Of a stretch of 64,000 nt of DNA, positions 25,684-39,876 are shown piece by piece. Within the stretch, counting starts at the first letter, position 1. Each line of letters opens with the position of its first letter. The notes beneath the pieces were generated by a model. It had not been told where the DNA came from, did not search any database, and worked only from the letters and a program-made list of their open reading frames with translations. Source of the stretch: Streptomyces sp. AV19. GTDB lineage: Bacteria; Actinomycetota; Actinomycetes; Streptomycetales; Streptomycetaceae. The translations under genes and the position numbers were made by a program. The stretch spans positions 68,183-132,182 of the forward strand of contig NZ_JAEAMR010000010.1 in NCBI RefSeq assembly GCF_015999245.1, given 5' to 3'.

Positions 25684-27219
25684 ATGGCTGCCACCACCGA
25701 CGTCGTACCCGACGCCGCCACCTTCCGCGCCCTGGCCGAGGACCGCCGGGTCATCCCCGTCACCCGCCGCTTCCTCGCCGACGGGGACACCCCCGTCGGC
25801 CTCTACCGCAAGCTCGCCGCCGAGCGGCCCGGCACCTTCCTGCTGGAGTCCGCCGAGAACGGCCGCACCTGGTCCCGCTACTCCTTCATCGGCGTCCGCA
25901 GCGCCGCCACCCTCACCGTCCGCGACGGCGCCGCCCACTGGCTGGGCACCCCGCCCGTCGGCGTGCCCACCGACGGCGACCCGCTGAAGGCGCTGCGCGC
26001 CACCGTCGAGGCCCTGCACACCCCGCGCGACCTCATCGAGGGCGCCGGCCTGCCGCCCTTCACCGGCGGCATGGTCGGCTACCTCGGCTACGAGGTGGTG
26101 CGCCGGCTGGAGAAGATCGGCGAGCACTCCGGCGAGCGGGACGACCTCGGCCTGCCCGAGCTGACCATGCTGCTCACCTCGGACCTGGCCGTCCTCGACC
26201 ACCGGGACGGCACCGTCCTGCTGATCGCCAACGCGATCAACCACAACGACCTGGCGACCGGCGTCGACGAGGCGTACGCGGACGCCGTCGCCCGCCTCGA
26301 CGCCATGACCGCGGACCTGCACCGCCCCGTGCCCTCCCACCCCGCGCCGCTGCCCTCCGCCGAACTGCCGGAGTACACCCGCCACTGGGGCGGCCCCGGC
26401 TACATGGCCGCCGTCGAGGACATCAAGGAGCGCATCCGGGCCGGCGAGGCGTTCCAGGTGGTGCCCTCCCAGCGCTTCGAGACCCCCTGCGCCGCCTCCG
26501 CGCTGGACGTCTACCGGATGCTGCGCGCCACCAACCCGAGCCCCTACATGTACCTGCTGCGGTTCGACGGGTTCGACGTGGTCGGCTCCAGCCCGGAGGC
26601 CCTGGTCAAGGTCGAGGGCGGCCGGGCCATGGTGCACCCCATCGCCGGCACCCGGCCGCGCGGCGCCACCCCGCAGGCCGACGCCGCGCTCGCCGACGAA
26701 CTGCTCGCCGACCCCAAGGAGCGCGCCGAGCACCTGATGCTCGTCGACCTCGGCCGCAACGACCTCGGCCGGGTCTGCGAACCCGGCAGCGTCGAGGTCG
26801 TCGACTTCATGTCGATCGAGCGCTACAGCCACGTCATGCACATCGTCTCCACCGTCACCGGCCGCGTCGCCCCCGGCCGCACCGCCTTCGACGTGCTCAC
26901 CGCCTGCTTCCCGGCCGGCACCCTCTCCGGCGCCCCCAAGCCCCGCGCCATGCAGATCATCGAGGAGCTCGAACCCGCCCGCCGCGGCCTGTACGGCGGC
27001 TGCGTCGGCTACCTGGACTTCGCCGGGGACTCCGACACCGCCATCGCCATCCGCACCACCGTGCTGCGCGACGGCACCGCCCACGTCCAGGCCGGCGCGG
27101 GCGTCGTCGCCGACTCCGACCCGGTCGCCGAGGACGCCGAGTGCCGCAACAAGGCCGCCGCCGTACTGCGCGCCGTGCACGCCGCCCAGCGGCTCACCCG
27201 CCCGGGGGCACCGGCGTGA
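25684..27219 (+). CDS. trpE: Anthranilate synthase component I
   Basis: The 511-aa protein converts chorismate and ammonia to anthranilate. The N-terminal domain has FLLESAENGRTWSRYSF, the region that binds tryptophan for feedback inhibition. The chorismate-binding domain shows PSPYMYLLRF, PIAGTRPRG, DLGRNDLGRVC, SYVMHIVS-like (YSHVMHIVS) and CFPAGTLSGAPK. No glutamine amidotransferase (TrpG) domain is fused and none is encoded nearby. The ATG at 25684 follows hisI by 11 bp. Confidence 0.96.
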   Translation: MAATTDVVPDAATFRALAEDRRVIPVTRRFLADGDTPVGLYRKLAAERPGTFLLESAENGRTWSRYSFIGVRSAATLTVRDGAAHWLGTPPVGVPTDGDPLKALRATVEALHTPRDLIEGAGLPPFTGGMVGYLGYEVVRRLEKIGEHSGERDDLGLPELTMLLTSDLAVLDHRDGTVLLIANAINHNDLATGVDEAYADAVARLDAMTADLHRPVPSHPAPLPSAELPEYTRHWGGPGYMAAVEDIKERIRAGEAFQVVPSQRFETPCAASALDVYRMLRATNPSPYMYLLRFDGFDVVGSSPEALVKVEGGRAMVHPIAGTRPRGATPQADAALADELLADPKERAEHLMLVDLGRNDLGRVCEPGSVEVVDFMSIERYSHVMHIVSTVTGRVAPGRTAFDVLTACFPAGTLSGAPKPRAMQIIEELEPARRGLYGGCVGYLDFAGDSDTAIAIRTTVLRDGTAHVQAGAGVVADSDPVAEDAECRNKAAAVLRAVHAAQRLTRPGAPA

Positions 27220-27262
27220 CCCCGGCTGCGCGGCGCCCCGGGCGGCAGGGGATAGTGGAGGA

Positions 27263-27916
27263 GTGAGCGCAGCCGTACCCCACCCCCGTCCGCGGCCCGA
27301 CGCGAAGCGCCCCGGCCGCAGTGCCCGGCGCAGCGTCGGCGTCGCGCTGTTCCTCACCGTCGCCGGTGCCGCGCTCGTCCTGCTCGCGGGCGGACGCGCC
27401 TGGCTCACGGGCAGCGCCGCGAACGCGCGGAACGCCACCGTCGAGCACGTCACCGGCCAGGACGTCAGCGGCGTGCCCGGCGCCCTGGCCCTCGTCGGCC
27501 TCGCGGCGCTCGTCGCCGTCTTCGCGGTGCGCGGCGCCGCGCGGACGGTCGTCGCCGCCCTGCTGACCCTGTGCGGCGCGGGCACCGCCGTGATGTGCCT
27601 GCGGGGCCGCGGGGACACCGCCACCCTGGAGGAGAAGGCGTCCCGCTCCACCGGCCTGGCGAGCACCGCCGTCGAGCACGTCACCCACAGCTCCTGGCCG
27701 TGGGTGTCGCTCGCCGGCGGCGTGCTGATCCTGCTCGCCGGACTGCTCGCGCTGCGGTACGGCCGGCACTGGCCCGCGATGTCCGGCCGGTACGAGCGCG
27801 ACGGCACCCCGCGCCCGCGCCGTGCCCGCAAGCCGGCGGACCCGGAGCGGCCCGAGGAGCTGTGGAAGGCGTTCGACCGGGGCGAGGACCCCACCGGCGA
27901 GACCTCGCCCCGCTAG
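27263..27916 (+). CDS. Trp-region conserved membrane protein (TIGR02234 type)
   Basis: The 217-aa protein has four hydrophobic helices in two pairs, each pair enclosing an extracytoplasmic loop, and a charged C-terminus (SGRYERDGTPRPRRARKPAD). It matches the conserved membrane protein found next to trpE/trpC in many actinobacteria (Trp_oprn_chp). Function is unknown; the conserved location suggests a tryptophan-related transport or regulatory role. GTG start 44 bp after trpE. Confidence 0.85.
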   Translation: MSAAVPHPRPRPDAKRPGRSARRSVGVALFLTVAGAALVLLAGGRAWLTGSAANARNATVEHVTGQDVSGVPGALALVGLAALVAVFAVRGAARTVVAALLTLCGAGTAVMCLRGRGDTATLEEKASRSTGLASTAVEHVTHSSWPWVSLAGGVLILLAGLLALRYGRHWPAMSGRYERDGTPRPRRARKPADPERPEELWKAFDRGEDPTGETSPR

Positions 27917-28037
27917 ACCGGGCGGGGACACGACCACCCCACGTCGAGACGGTCACGGGCCGTCAGGGACAATGACCGCGAGGGTCACGCGCCCGCGGGC
28001 GCGACTCAGCGAGCCCCATACAACGAGGAGTCACATC

Positions 28038-28283
28038 ATGTCGGGCAGCGCCCAGCACGTCGACATCATCCCCCGGGCCCACCACGGGAAGACCCCGGCC
28101 GCCTGGACCGGCGTCGTCATCGCCTTCATCGGCTTCTGCGTGGCCAGCGTCTTCTGCGTGATGGCCAAGCCGGTCGGCTTCTGGGCCGGCGTCGGCCTGT
28201 GCCTCCTCGCCGCGGTCGTCGGCGGGATCATGAGCATGATGGGCATGGGCTCGCGTCCCCCGCGCTCGGAGACCAAGGGCTGA
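28038..28283 (+). CDS. HGxxPAAW-type small membrane protein
   Basis: The 81-aa protein carries the motif HHGKTPAAW near residue 15, followed by two transmembrane helices and a short polar tail. The motif defines a small actinobacterial family of unknown function usually found in the trp region. The start is well defined: GAGGAG lies about 8 nt before the ATG at 28038. It has its own 121-bp upstream region. Confidence 0.85.
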   Translation: MSGSAQHVDIIPRAHHGKTPAAWTGVVIAFIGFCVASVFCVMAKPVGFWAGVGLCLLAAVVGGIMSMMGMGSRPPRSETKG

Positions 28284-28374
28284 GCACCCGGCCCGGCCCT
28301 CTCCGACGGCGCGGCCCCGGCCCGTACGGGCGCCCGGGGCTGCGCCGTCGCGCTTCCCGGCCCAGAATCGCGGT

Positions 28375-28779
28375 GTGAGGCAAGCAGCCCCCCGCCTTGC
28401 CGCGCCCCTGGGCGTGGCCGCCCTGCTCGGCGCGGCCGCGGCCCTGGTCGCGGCCGTGGACCCGCACGAGCCCGGCCACTACCCCGCCTGCCCCCTGCTG
28501 CGGTGGACCGGGGTGCTCTGCCCCGGCTGCGGCGGGCTGCGCGGGCTGCACGCGCTGCTCCACGGCGACCTGGCCGCCGCCCTGCACGCCAACGCCCTGG
28601 CGGTCGCCGGGTACGCCGCCTTCGTCCCGCTCTGGACGGTCTGGTGCGTCCGTGCGGCGCGCCACGGCGGCGGGATGCCCGTCGGGGCGCTCACCCGGCG
28701 CCGGTGGGCGCTCGCGGCCCTGGTGCTGGCCTTCACGGTGGTGCGCAACCTGCCGTGCGGTGCGGTTCTGGCGCCCTAG
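28375..28779 (+). CDS. DUF2752 membrane protein
   Basis: The 134-aa protein has three predicted helices and the hallmark CPLLRWTGVLCPGCGGLRGLHALLHGD near residue 40, with paired cysteines (CP..., CPGCG). The DUF2752 family is found in many bacteria and its function is unknown. It lies just upstream of trpC but is separated from it by a small hairpin (28782-28798). Confidence 0.85.
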   Translation: MRQAAPRLAAPLGVAALLGAAAALVAAVDPHEPGHYPACPLLRWTGVLCPGCGGLRGLHALLHGDLAAALHANALAVAGYAAFVPLWTVWCVRAARHGGGMPVGALTRRRWALAALVLAFTVVRNLPCGAVLAP

Positions 28780-28781
28780 GC

Positions 28782-28798
28782 CCCCTGGGAAACAGGGG
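28782..28798 (+). terminator. Small hairpin between DUF2752 gene and trpC
   Basis: CCCCTG pairs with CAGGGG around GGAAA, 3 bp after the stop codon. The stem is short (6 bp), so this is a weak terminator or stabiliser. Confidence 0.4.
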
Positions 28799-28914
28799 CT
28801 CCGGCGACCGGATGCGCGACCTCTGCCCACGGCCAAGTACCATCGCAGTGTGCTGGTGGGGTGAGTACGAGCCGCATCAGCGAGGACCACCGAGCCCGGA
28901 AGGGGGCCGCTCGC

Positions 28915-29724
28915 GTGAGTGTGCTCGACGAGATCATCGACGGAGTCCGTGCCGACCTCGCGGAGCGGCAGGCGCGCGTCAGCCTCGACGAGCTCAAGGA
29001 GCGCGCGGCGAAGGCACCGCAGGCCAAGGACGGCGCCGCCGCCCTGCGCGGCGAGAACGTCTCGGTGATCTGCGAGGTCAAGCGCTCCAGCCCGTCCAAG
29101 GGTGCGCTGGCCGCCATCGCCGATCCCGCGGGGCTCGCCGCCGACTACGAGGCGGGCGGCGCGTCCGTCATCAGCGTGCTGACCGAGCAGCGGCGCTTCG
29201 GCGGCTCGCTCGCCGACCTGGAGGCCGTCCGCGCCCGGGTCGACATCCCCATCCTCCGCAAGGACTTCATCGTCACCGCCTACCAGCTGTGGGAGGCCCG
29301 GGCCTACGGCGCCGACCTCGCCCTGCTGATCGTCGCCGCGCTGGAGCAGGAGGCGCTGGTCTCCCTGATCGAGCGCGCCGAGTCCATCGGGCTCACCCCG
29401 CTGGTCGAGGTGCACGACGAGGACGAGGCCGAGCGGGCGGTCGCCGCCGGGGCCCGGGTCATCGGCGTCAACGCGCGCAACCTCAAGACCCTGGAGGTCG
29501 ACCGGGGCACCTTCGCCCGGGTCGCCCCGGAGATCCCCGAGGGCATCGTCAAGATCGCCGAGTCCGGGATCCGCGGCCCGCACGACCTCATCGCCTACGC
29601 CAACGACGGGGCCGACGCGGTCCTGGTCGGCGAGTCCCTGGTGACCGGCCGCGACCCCAAGGGCGCCGTGGCCGACCTGGTCGCCGCGGGCGCCCACCCG
29701 GCGCTGCGGCACGGGCGGGGCTGA
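28915..29724 (+). CDS. trpC: Indole-3-glycerol phosphate synthase
   Basis: The 269-aa barrel closes CdRP to indole-3-glycerol phosphate. Motifs: VICEVKRSSPSKG with catalytic Lys, SVLTEQRRFGGS, PILRKDFIV with the second Lys, LTPLVEVHDEDE, GVNARNLKT and IAESGIRG. The GTG at 28915 begins VSVLDEIIDGVRADL, as in homologues; a GGAAGGGGG stretch lies about 10 nt upstream. First gene of the trpC-X-B-A unit. Confidence 0.96.
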   Translation: MSVLDEIIDGVRADLAERQARVSLDELKERAAKAPQAKDGAAALRGENVSVICEVKRSSPSKGALAAIADPAGLAADYEAGGASVISVLTEQRRFGGSLADLEAVRARVDIPILRKDFIVTAYQLWEARAYGADLALLIVAALEQEALVSLIERAESIGLTPLVEVHDEDEAERAVAAGARVIGVNARNLKTLEVDRGTFARVAPEIPEGIVKIAESGIRGPHDLIAYANDGADAVLVGESLVTGRDPKGAVADLVAAGAHPALRHGRG

Positions 29725-29731
29725 GACCCGC

Positions 29732-29953
29732 ATGAGCCACCGCCGCGTCCGCCGCACGGCGCCGGGTCACCGCCCGGCGCTCGTCGCGGTGCCCGCGGTT
29801 GGTGAGGCGTACGCGGGTCTGGCCCGCGGGTGCCGTCCGCGCGGCTGCCGCGCTCCCGCGCGGCGCGTGCGGGGCCGTCGCGTGCGGTACCACATCGGGT
29901 GCGAGCCCGGGCAGATCAACGGGATGCGATGGCGCGGCGGCGTCACGCCGTAG
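29732..29953 (+). CDS. Small TrpX/TrpM-type protein between trpC and trpB
   Basis: This 73-aa Arg-rich ORF starts 7 bp after trpC and ends 68 bp before trpB. In S. coelicolor a short gene at this position (trpX, later called trpM) affects tryptophan metabolism and development; position and size fit, and the C-terminal part (YHIGCEPGQINGMRWRG) looks like real protein rather than random frame. The N-terminal half is low-complexity and has a weak ribosome binding site, so the start is uncertain. Confidence 0.55.
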   Translation: MSHRRVRRTAPGHRPALVAVPAVGEAYAGLARGCRPRGCRAPARRVRGRRVRYHIGCEPGQINGMRWRGGVTP

Positions 29954-30021
29954 CCGTCACCGCTTGCCGGGTGCGGCGCGTCCGCGCCCGCCCGTCGCTC
30001 TTCCCGTCACAGGAGTCCCAC

Positions 30022-31361
<1,340 letters not shown>

Positions 31362-31365
<4 letters not shown>

Positions 31366-32189
31366 GCGGGAACATCGGGCTGTTGAGCGACGTCCTGGCC
31401 AAGGCCAAGGCGGAGGACCGCGCCGCGCTCGTCGGCTACCTGCCGGCCGGCTTCCCCTCCGTGGACGGCGGCGTCCGGGCCATGACCGCCATGATCGAGG
31501 GCGGCTGCGACATCGTCGAGGTGGGCCTGCCGCACAGCGACCCCGTCCTCGACGGGCCGGTCATCCAGACCGCCGACGACATCGCCCTGCGCGGCGGTGT
31601 GCGGATCGCCGACGTGATCCGCACGGTCGGCGAGGTGCACCGGGCCACCGGCGCGCCGATCCTGTGCATGACCTACTGGAACCCGGTCGACCGCTACGGC
31701 GCCGAGCGGTTCGCCGCCGGCCTCGCCGCGGCCGGGGGAGCGGGCTGCATCCTGCCCGACCTGCCGGTCGAGGAGTCCGACGCCTGGCGCGAGGCCGCCG
31801 AACAGCACGGCCTGGCCACGGTGTTCGTCGTCGCGCCGAGCAGCCGCGACGAGCGGCTCGCCAGGATCACGGCGGCCGGCTCCGGCTTCGTCTACGCGGC
31901 CTCGCTCATGGGCGTCACCGGCACCCGGGAGTCCGTCGGCCGCGAGGCCCAGGACCTGGTGCGCCGCACCCGCGCGGTGACCGGCCTGCCGGTCTGCGTG
32001 GGCCTGGGCGTCTCCGACGCCACGCAGGCCGCCGAGGTCGCCGGCTTCGCCGACGGCGTCATCGTCGGCTCCGCCTTCGTCAAGCGGCTGCTGGACGCAC
32101 CCGACGAGGAGGCGGGCCTGGCCGCCGTACGGGCCCTCGCGGGGGACCTCGCGGCGGGCGTGCGACGAGGCGGGCGGCGACGCGGGTAA
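31362..32189 (+). CDS. trpA: Tryptophan synthase alpha subunit
   Basis: The 275-aa barrel cleaves indole-3-glycerol phosphate to indole for TrpB. Catalytic Glu and Asp lie in GCDIVEVGLPHSDPVLDGPVIQ; LPDLPVEE, FVVAPSS and YAASLMGVTGTR follow. The motif reads LPHSDPVLDG rather than the more usual VPFSDPLADG, but the acidic residues are kept. It overlaps trpB by 4 nt. The stop codon falls inside a perfect 14-bp tandem duplication, and a hairpin follows. Confidence 0.96.
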
Positions 32190-32204
32190 CGCGACGCGGG
32201 TAAC
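32177..32204. repeat. Perfect 14-bp tandem duplication over the trpA stop codon
   Basis: GCGACGCGGGTAAC occurs twice head to tail (32177-32190, 32191-32204). The first copy supplies the last codons and the TAA stop of trpA; the second copy carries a redundant in-register stop-like sequence just outside. Confidence 0.85.
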
Positions 32205-32224
32205 CCGTTCGAAGGAACCTGCGA

Positions 32225-32252
32225 CCGGGGGTGCGCTGGGCCGTGCCCCCGG
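32225..32252 (+). terminator. Hairpin after trpA
   Basis: CCGGGGG (32225-32231) pairs with CCCCCGG (32246-32252) around a 14-nt loop, 36 bp after the trpA stop and just before the next gene's start region. Probable terminator of the trp unit. Confidence 0.6.
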
Positions 32253-32268
32253 TTCGTTGTACGGGGAC

Positions 32269-33051
32269 GTGAGCCAGAAGAACAGCGACGGAAAGCGCAC
32301 CGCCCGCGAGCGGCTGCAGGAACAGCGCCTCAAGGACGAGGCCCGGGACAAACGCAGGCGGGGCATGATCGCGGGCGTGGTGGTGCTCGCGGTACTGGGC
32401 GCCGGCGCGGGCGTCGCGGCGCTGGTCGCGGGCTCGGGCGAGAAGAAGGAGGAGGCCGCCGGTCCGGCGGTGCCGCCCCAGGGCGTCCTCGGCAAGGACG
32501 GCTCGACCATCCCGGTGGGCAAGCGGGCCGCCAAGGCGACCCTCACGGTCTACGAGGACTTCCGCTGCCCGGCGTGCGCCCTGTTCGAGAACGCGTACCG
32601 CGAGACGATCCACGACCTCGAGGACGAGGGCAGGCTCCGCACCGAGTACCACATCGTTACGCTCATCGACAAGAACCTGGGCGGCAAGGGCTCCCTCGCC
32701 GCGGCCAACGCGGCCGCCTGCGCGCAGGACACCGGCAAGTTCTCCGCGTACCACGATGTGCTCTACAAGAACCAGCCGCCGGAGACGAACGACGCCTTCG
32801 CCTCCACGTCCCGCCTGTACGAACTGGCCGGCCAGGTCCCCGGGCTGAACACCCCCGGCTTCCAGAAGTGCGTGGACGACGGCACCCACGAGAGCTGGGT
32901 CAAGCAGAACCACGAGGCGTTCCGCAAGCTCAAGCTCAAGGCCACGCCTACCGTCCTGCTCAACGGCAAGAGCATCTACGGCGATCCCGCCCATCCGCTG
33001 ACCTCGGCGAAGCTGCGGGAAATGACGGTCGCGGCGGCGAAGGAGCGCTGA
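32269..33051 (+). CDS. Membrane-anchored DsbA-like thiol-disulfide protein (third copy)
   Basis: The 260-aa protein has a charged N-terminus, one transmembrane helix (about 33-55) and a thioredoxin_4 domain with active site CPAC (in YEDFRCPACALFE) and cis-proline loop KATPTVLLNG. The architecture matches the 2095 and 3737 products, but it is clearly more distant and uses CPAC instead of CPIC. GTG 32269 is preferred (GGGGAC just upstream); a TTG at 32257 would add four residues. Co-location with lgt suggests a role in maturing exported proteins or lipoproteins, as inference. Confidence 0.88.
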   Translation: MSQKNSDGKRTARERLQEQRLKDEARDKRRRGMIAGVVVLAVLGAGAGVAALVAGSGEKKEEAAGPAVPPQGVLGKDGSTIPVGKRAAKATLTVYEDFRCPACALFENAYRETIHDLEDEGRLRTEYHIVTLIDKNLGGKGSLAAANAAACAQDTGKFSAYHDVLYKNQPPETNDAFASTSRLYELAGQVPGLNTPGFQKCVDDGTHESWVKQNHEAFRKLKLKATPTVLLNGKSIYGDPAHPLTSAKLREMTVAAAKER

Positions 33052-33144
33052 TCCCTCCCGTCGCGCCTGTTACGCCCGTTACGCAGCCGTTGTCACGGGT
33101 GGGTTGTCGCGTACGCGGCCCGGCAGGGTAGCGTCGGTGGTGCC

Positions 33145-34026
33145 ATGAATCTCGCATACATCCCCAGCCCGTCGACCGGTGTCCTCCACCTGGGCCCGAT
33201 CCCGCTGCGCGGCTACGCGTTCTGCATCATCATCGGCGTCTTCGCCGCCGTCTGGCTCGGCAACCGACGCTGGATCGCGCGCGGCGGCCGGGCCGGGACC
33301 GTCGCCGACATCGCCGTCTGGGCCGTGCCCTTCGGCCTGGTCGGCGGCCGGCTCTACCACGTGATCACCGACTACGAGCTGTACTTCGGTGAGGGCCGGA
33401 ACTGGGTCGACTCCTTCAAGATCTGGGAGGGCGGCCTCGGCATCTGGGGCGCGGTCGCGCTGGGCGCGGTCGGCGCGTGGATCGGCTGCCGCCGCCGGGG
33501 CATCCCGCTGCCGGCCTGGGCCGACGCGGTGGCCCCCGGCCTCGCCGTCGCGCAGGCGATCGGCCGCTGGGGCAACTGGTTCAACCAGGAGCTCTACGGC
33601 AAGCGGACGGACGTGCCGTGGGCGCTGAAGATCGACGCCGACCCCGCGATCGGGCGGGTGGCCGGGACGTACCACCCGACCTTCCTGTACGAGTCGCTGT
33701 GGTGCCTGGGCGTCGCGGCCCTGGTGATCTGGGCGGACCGCCGGTTCAAGCTGGGGCACGGGCGGGCGTTCGCGCTGTACGTGGCGGCGTACACGGTGGG
33801 GCGCTTCTGGACGGAGTATCTGCGGGTGGACGAGGCGCATCATGTGCTGGGGCTGCGGTTGAACGGGTGGACGTCGATTCTGGTGTTCGTGGCGGCGGTG
33901 GCGTACATCGTGGTTTCCTCGCGGAAGGTTCCAGGGCGGGAGGCGGTTGTGGAGCCGGGGGCTGCCGAGGACGGTGGGTCGTCGGACGCGTCGTCGTCGG
34001 GGGCGGAGCCCAAGCCGGCTGAGTAG
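33145..34026 (+). CDS. lgt: Prolipoprotein diacylglyceryl transferase
   Basis: The 293-aa polytopic enzyme transfers diacylglycerol to the lipobox cysteine of prolipoproteins. It starts with PLRGYAFCIIIGVFAA, has GLVGGRLYHVITDY, the family signature GRWGNWFNQELYG with catalytic residues, and HPTFLYESLW. Seven or so membrane segments are predicted. The C-terminus is an acidic/Ser-rich tail of about 35 residues. A perfect-repeat hairpin follows the stop. Confidence 0.95.
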   Translation: MNLAYIPSPSTGVLHLGPIPLRGYAFCIIIGVFAAVWLGNRRWIARGGRAGTVADIAVWAVPFGLVGGRLYHVITDYELYFGEGRNWVDSFKIWEGGLGIWGAVALGAVGAWIGCRRRGIPLPAWADAVAPGLAVAQAIGRWGNWFNQELYGKRTDVPWALKIDADPAIGRVAGTYHPTFLYESLWCLGVAALVIWADRRFKLGHGRAFALYVAAYTVGRFWTEYLRVDEAHHVLGLRLNGWTSILVFVAAVAYIVVSSRKVPGREAVVEPGAAEDGGSSDASSSGAEPKPAE

Positions 34027-34070
34027 CCGGTGGGTTTGTGCTCCGGACCCCGCATCGTCCTTCGGGCGCT

Positions 34071-34122
34071 GTCCTCAAACGCCGGACGGGCTGAACAATC
34101 AGCCCGTCCGGCGTTTGAGGAC
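34071..34122. terminator. Near-perfect 23-bp stem hairpin after lgt
   Basis: A reverse copy (34071-34093) and forward copy (34100-34122) of the 23-bp repeat unit are separated by only 6 nt (AACAAT), giving a perfect 23-bp stem. It begins 45 bp after the lgt stop codon. This is the tightest example of the unit in the window and the best evidence that the repeat can act as a terminator. Confidence 0.75.
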
Positions 34123-34223
34123 GAACGCGGCGCAGCCGCGTTGCCCCGCGCGGGCGTTTGAGGACGAACGCGGCGCAGCCGCGTTGCCCCGCGCGGAGCG
34201 CGCGAGAAACGGTGAAAGGGCGG
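34111..34223. repeat. Perfect 43-bp tandem duplication plus cassette end
   Basis: 34111-34153 and 34154-34196 are identical, each starting GCGTTTGAGGACGAACGCGG. The array then ends in an inverted cassette end GAAACGGTGAAAGGGCGG (34206-34223). No matching left end is present, so this cassette is one-sided. The gap 34027-34355 holds only these repeats and the upstream region of the VIT gene. Confidence 0.85.
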
Positions 34224-34355
34224 GGCTGGGGCAAACCCCCTGGTCAGCGCGGTAAGTTCGGCCTTCCTTGCTAGCGGATCACCCGCATTCGTGCGTACCT
34301 TCGACTCAGCAGAGCCCCACCGGGGCACCCCTGCCCGAAGGAGCACGCGAACACC

Positions 34356-35087
34356 ATGGCTGTCCTCGACAACGCCGCGGCCACACACATCGCCCACCGC
34401 GACAACCACACGCACCGTGACGTCAACGGCGGCTGGCTCCGCCCCGCCGTCTTCGGGGCGATGGACGGCCTGGTCTCCAACCTCGCCCTTCTCACCGGCG
34501 TCGCCGGTGGTGACGTGTCCTCCCGGACGATGATGATCACCGGCCTCGCCGGCCTCGCCGCGGGCGCGTTCTCGATGGCCGTCGGCGAGTACACCTCCGT
34601 CGCCTCGCAGCGCGAACTCGTCCTCGCCGAGCTGGACGTGGAGCGCCGCGAGCTGCGCAGGCACCCCGCGGACGAGCAGGAGGAGCTGGCCGAGCTCTAC
34701 GTCTCGCGCGGCGTGGAGCCCGCCCTCGCGGCGGAGGTCGCCCGGCAGCTGTCCCGCGACCCGGAGCAGGCGCTGGAGATCCACGCCCGCGAGGAGCTGG
34801 GCATAGACCCCTCCGACCTGCCGTCGCCGATGACCGCCGCCCTCGCCTCGTTCGGCTCGTTCGCGCTGGGCGCCCTGCTGCCCGTGCTGCCCTACCTGCT
34901 GGGCGCCACGGTGCTGTGGCCGGCCGTGCTGCTGGCGCTGCTGGGGCTGTTCGCCTGCGGTGCCGTCGTCGCCCGGGTGACGGCCCGGTCGTGGTGGTTC
35001 AGCGGGCTGCGCCAGCTGCTGCTCGGCGGGGCCGCCGCGGGGGTCACTTATCTGCTGGGTCTTGCGTTCGGCACCGCCGTCGGGTGA
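34356..35087 (+). CDS. VIT1/CCC1-family iron/manganese transporter
   Basis: The 243-aa protein has the VIT/CCC1 layout: GWLRPAVFGAMDGLVSNLALLTGVAGG in the first helix, AGAFSMAVGEYTSVASQRE in helix two, a charged cytoplasmic helical insert (residues about 88-155), and three further helices. The family exports Fe2+ or Mn2+ from the cytoplasm. AAGGAG lies before the ATG at 34356. It is monocistronic. Confidence 0.9.
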   Translation: MAVLDNAAATHIAHRDNHTHRDVNGGWLRPAVFGAMDGLVSNLALLTGVAGGDVSSRTMMITGLAGLAAGAFSMAVGEYTSVASQRELVLAELDVERRELRRHPADEQEELAELYVSRGVEPALAAEVARQLSRDPEQALEIHAREELGIDPSDLPSPMTAALASFGSFALGALLPVLPYLLGATVLWPAVLLALLGLFACGAVVARVTARSWWFSGLRQLLLGGAAAGVTYLLGLAFGTAVG

Positions 35088-35251
35088 TGCTTTTGCGGGG
35101 CACCGCATAACGCGCAGGTTTCGGCCCTGTTTCAACCCTCCGCCGACAGGGCACATTTATACGAACCCTGTTCGGCAGGGTGATTCCACCGTGAATCCAT
35201 CCCAGATGTCCGCATAGTGGGATCTGCCTTCCGCATCGCGGGAGCCGGTGT

Positions 35252-35267
35252 GTAACCTGCACGAAAT
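35252..35267 (+). promoter_or_regulatory. Possible GlnR half-box upstream of gltB
   Basis: GTAAC-CTGCAC-GAAAT fits the streptomycete GlnR pattern gTnAC-n6-GaAAc except for the last base. It lies about 70 nt before the gltB start. Only one a-b pair is evident. Also in this region are a repeated element CCGCAT.G.GGGA (35210-35221 and 35231-35241) and a small hairpin ACCCTG-TTCGG-CAGGGT (35165-35181). Confidence 0.35.
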
Positions 35268-35337
35268 TTCGCGGAGGGCCAGCGTCGTCCCTCGGCACAT
35301 GCACGGCATGACTGCCAAGACGACGACGGGAGCGCCG

Positions 35338-39868
<4,531 letters not shown>

Positions 39869-39876
<8 letters not shown>

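Noticed and set aside
28812..28914. Possible tryptophan leader peptide before trpC (ATG 28812 frame with TGG TGG)
   Set aside because: Two adjacent Trp codons occur, but the frame has no stop before trpC, no ribosome binding site, and no alternative hairpins of an attenuator are evident.
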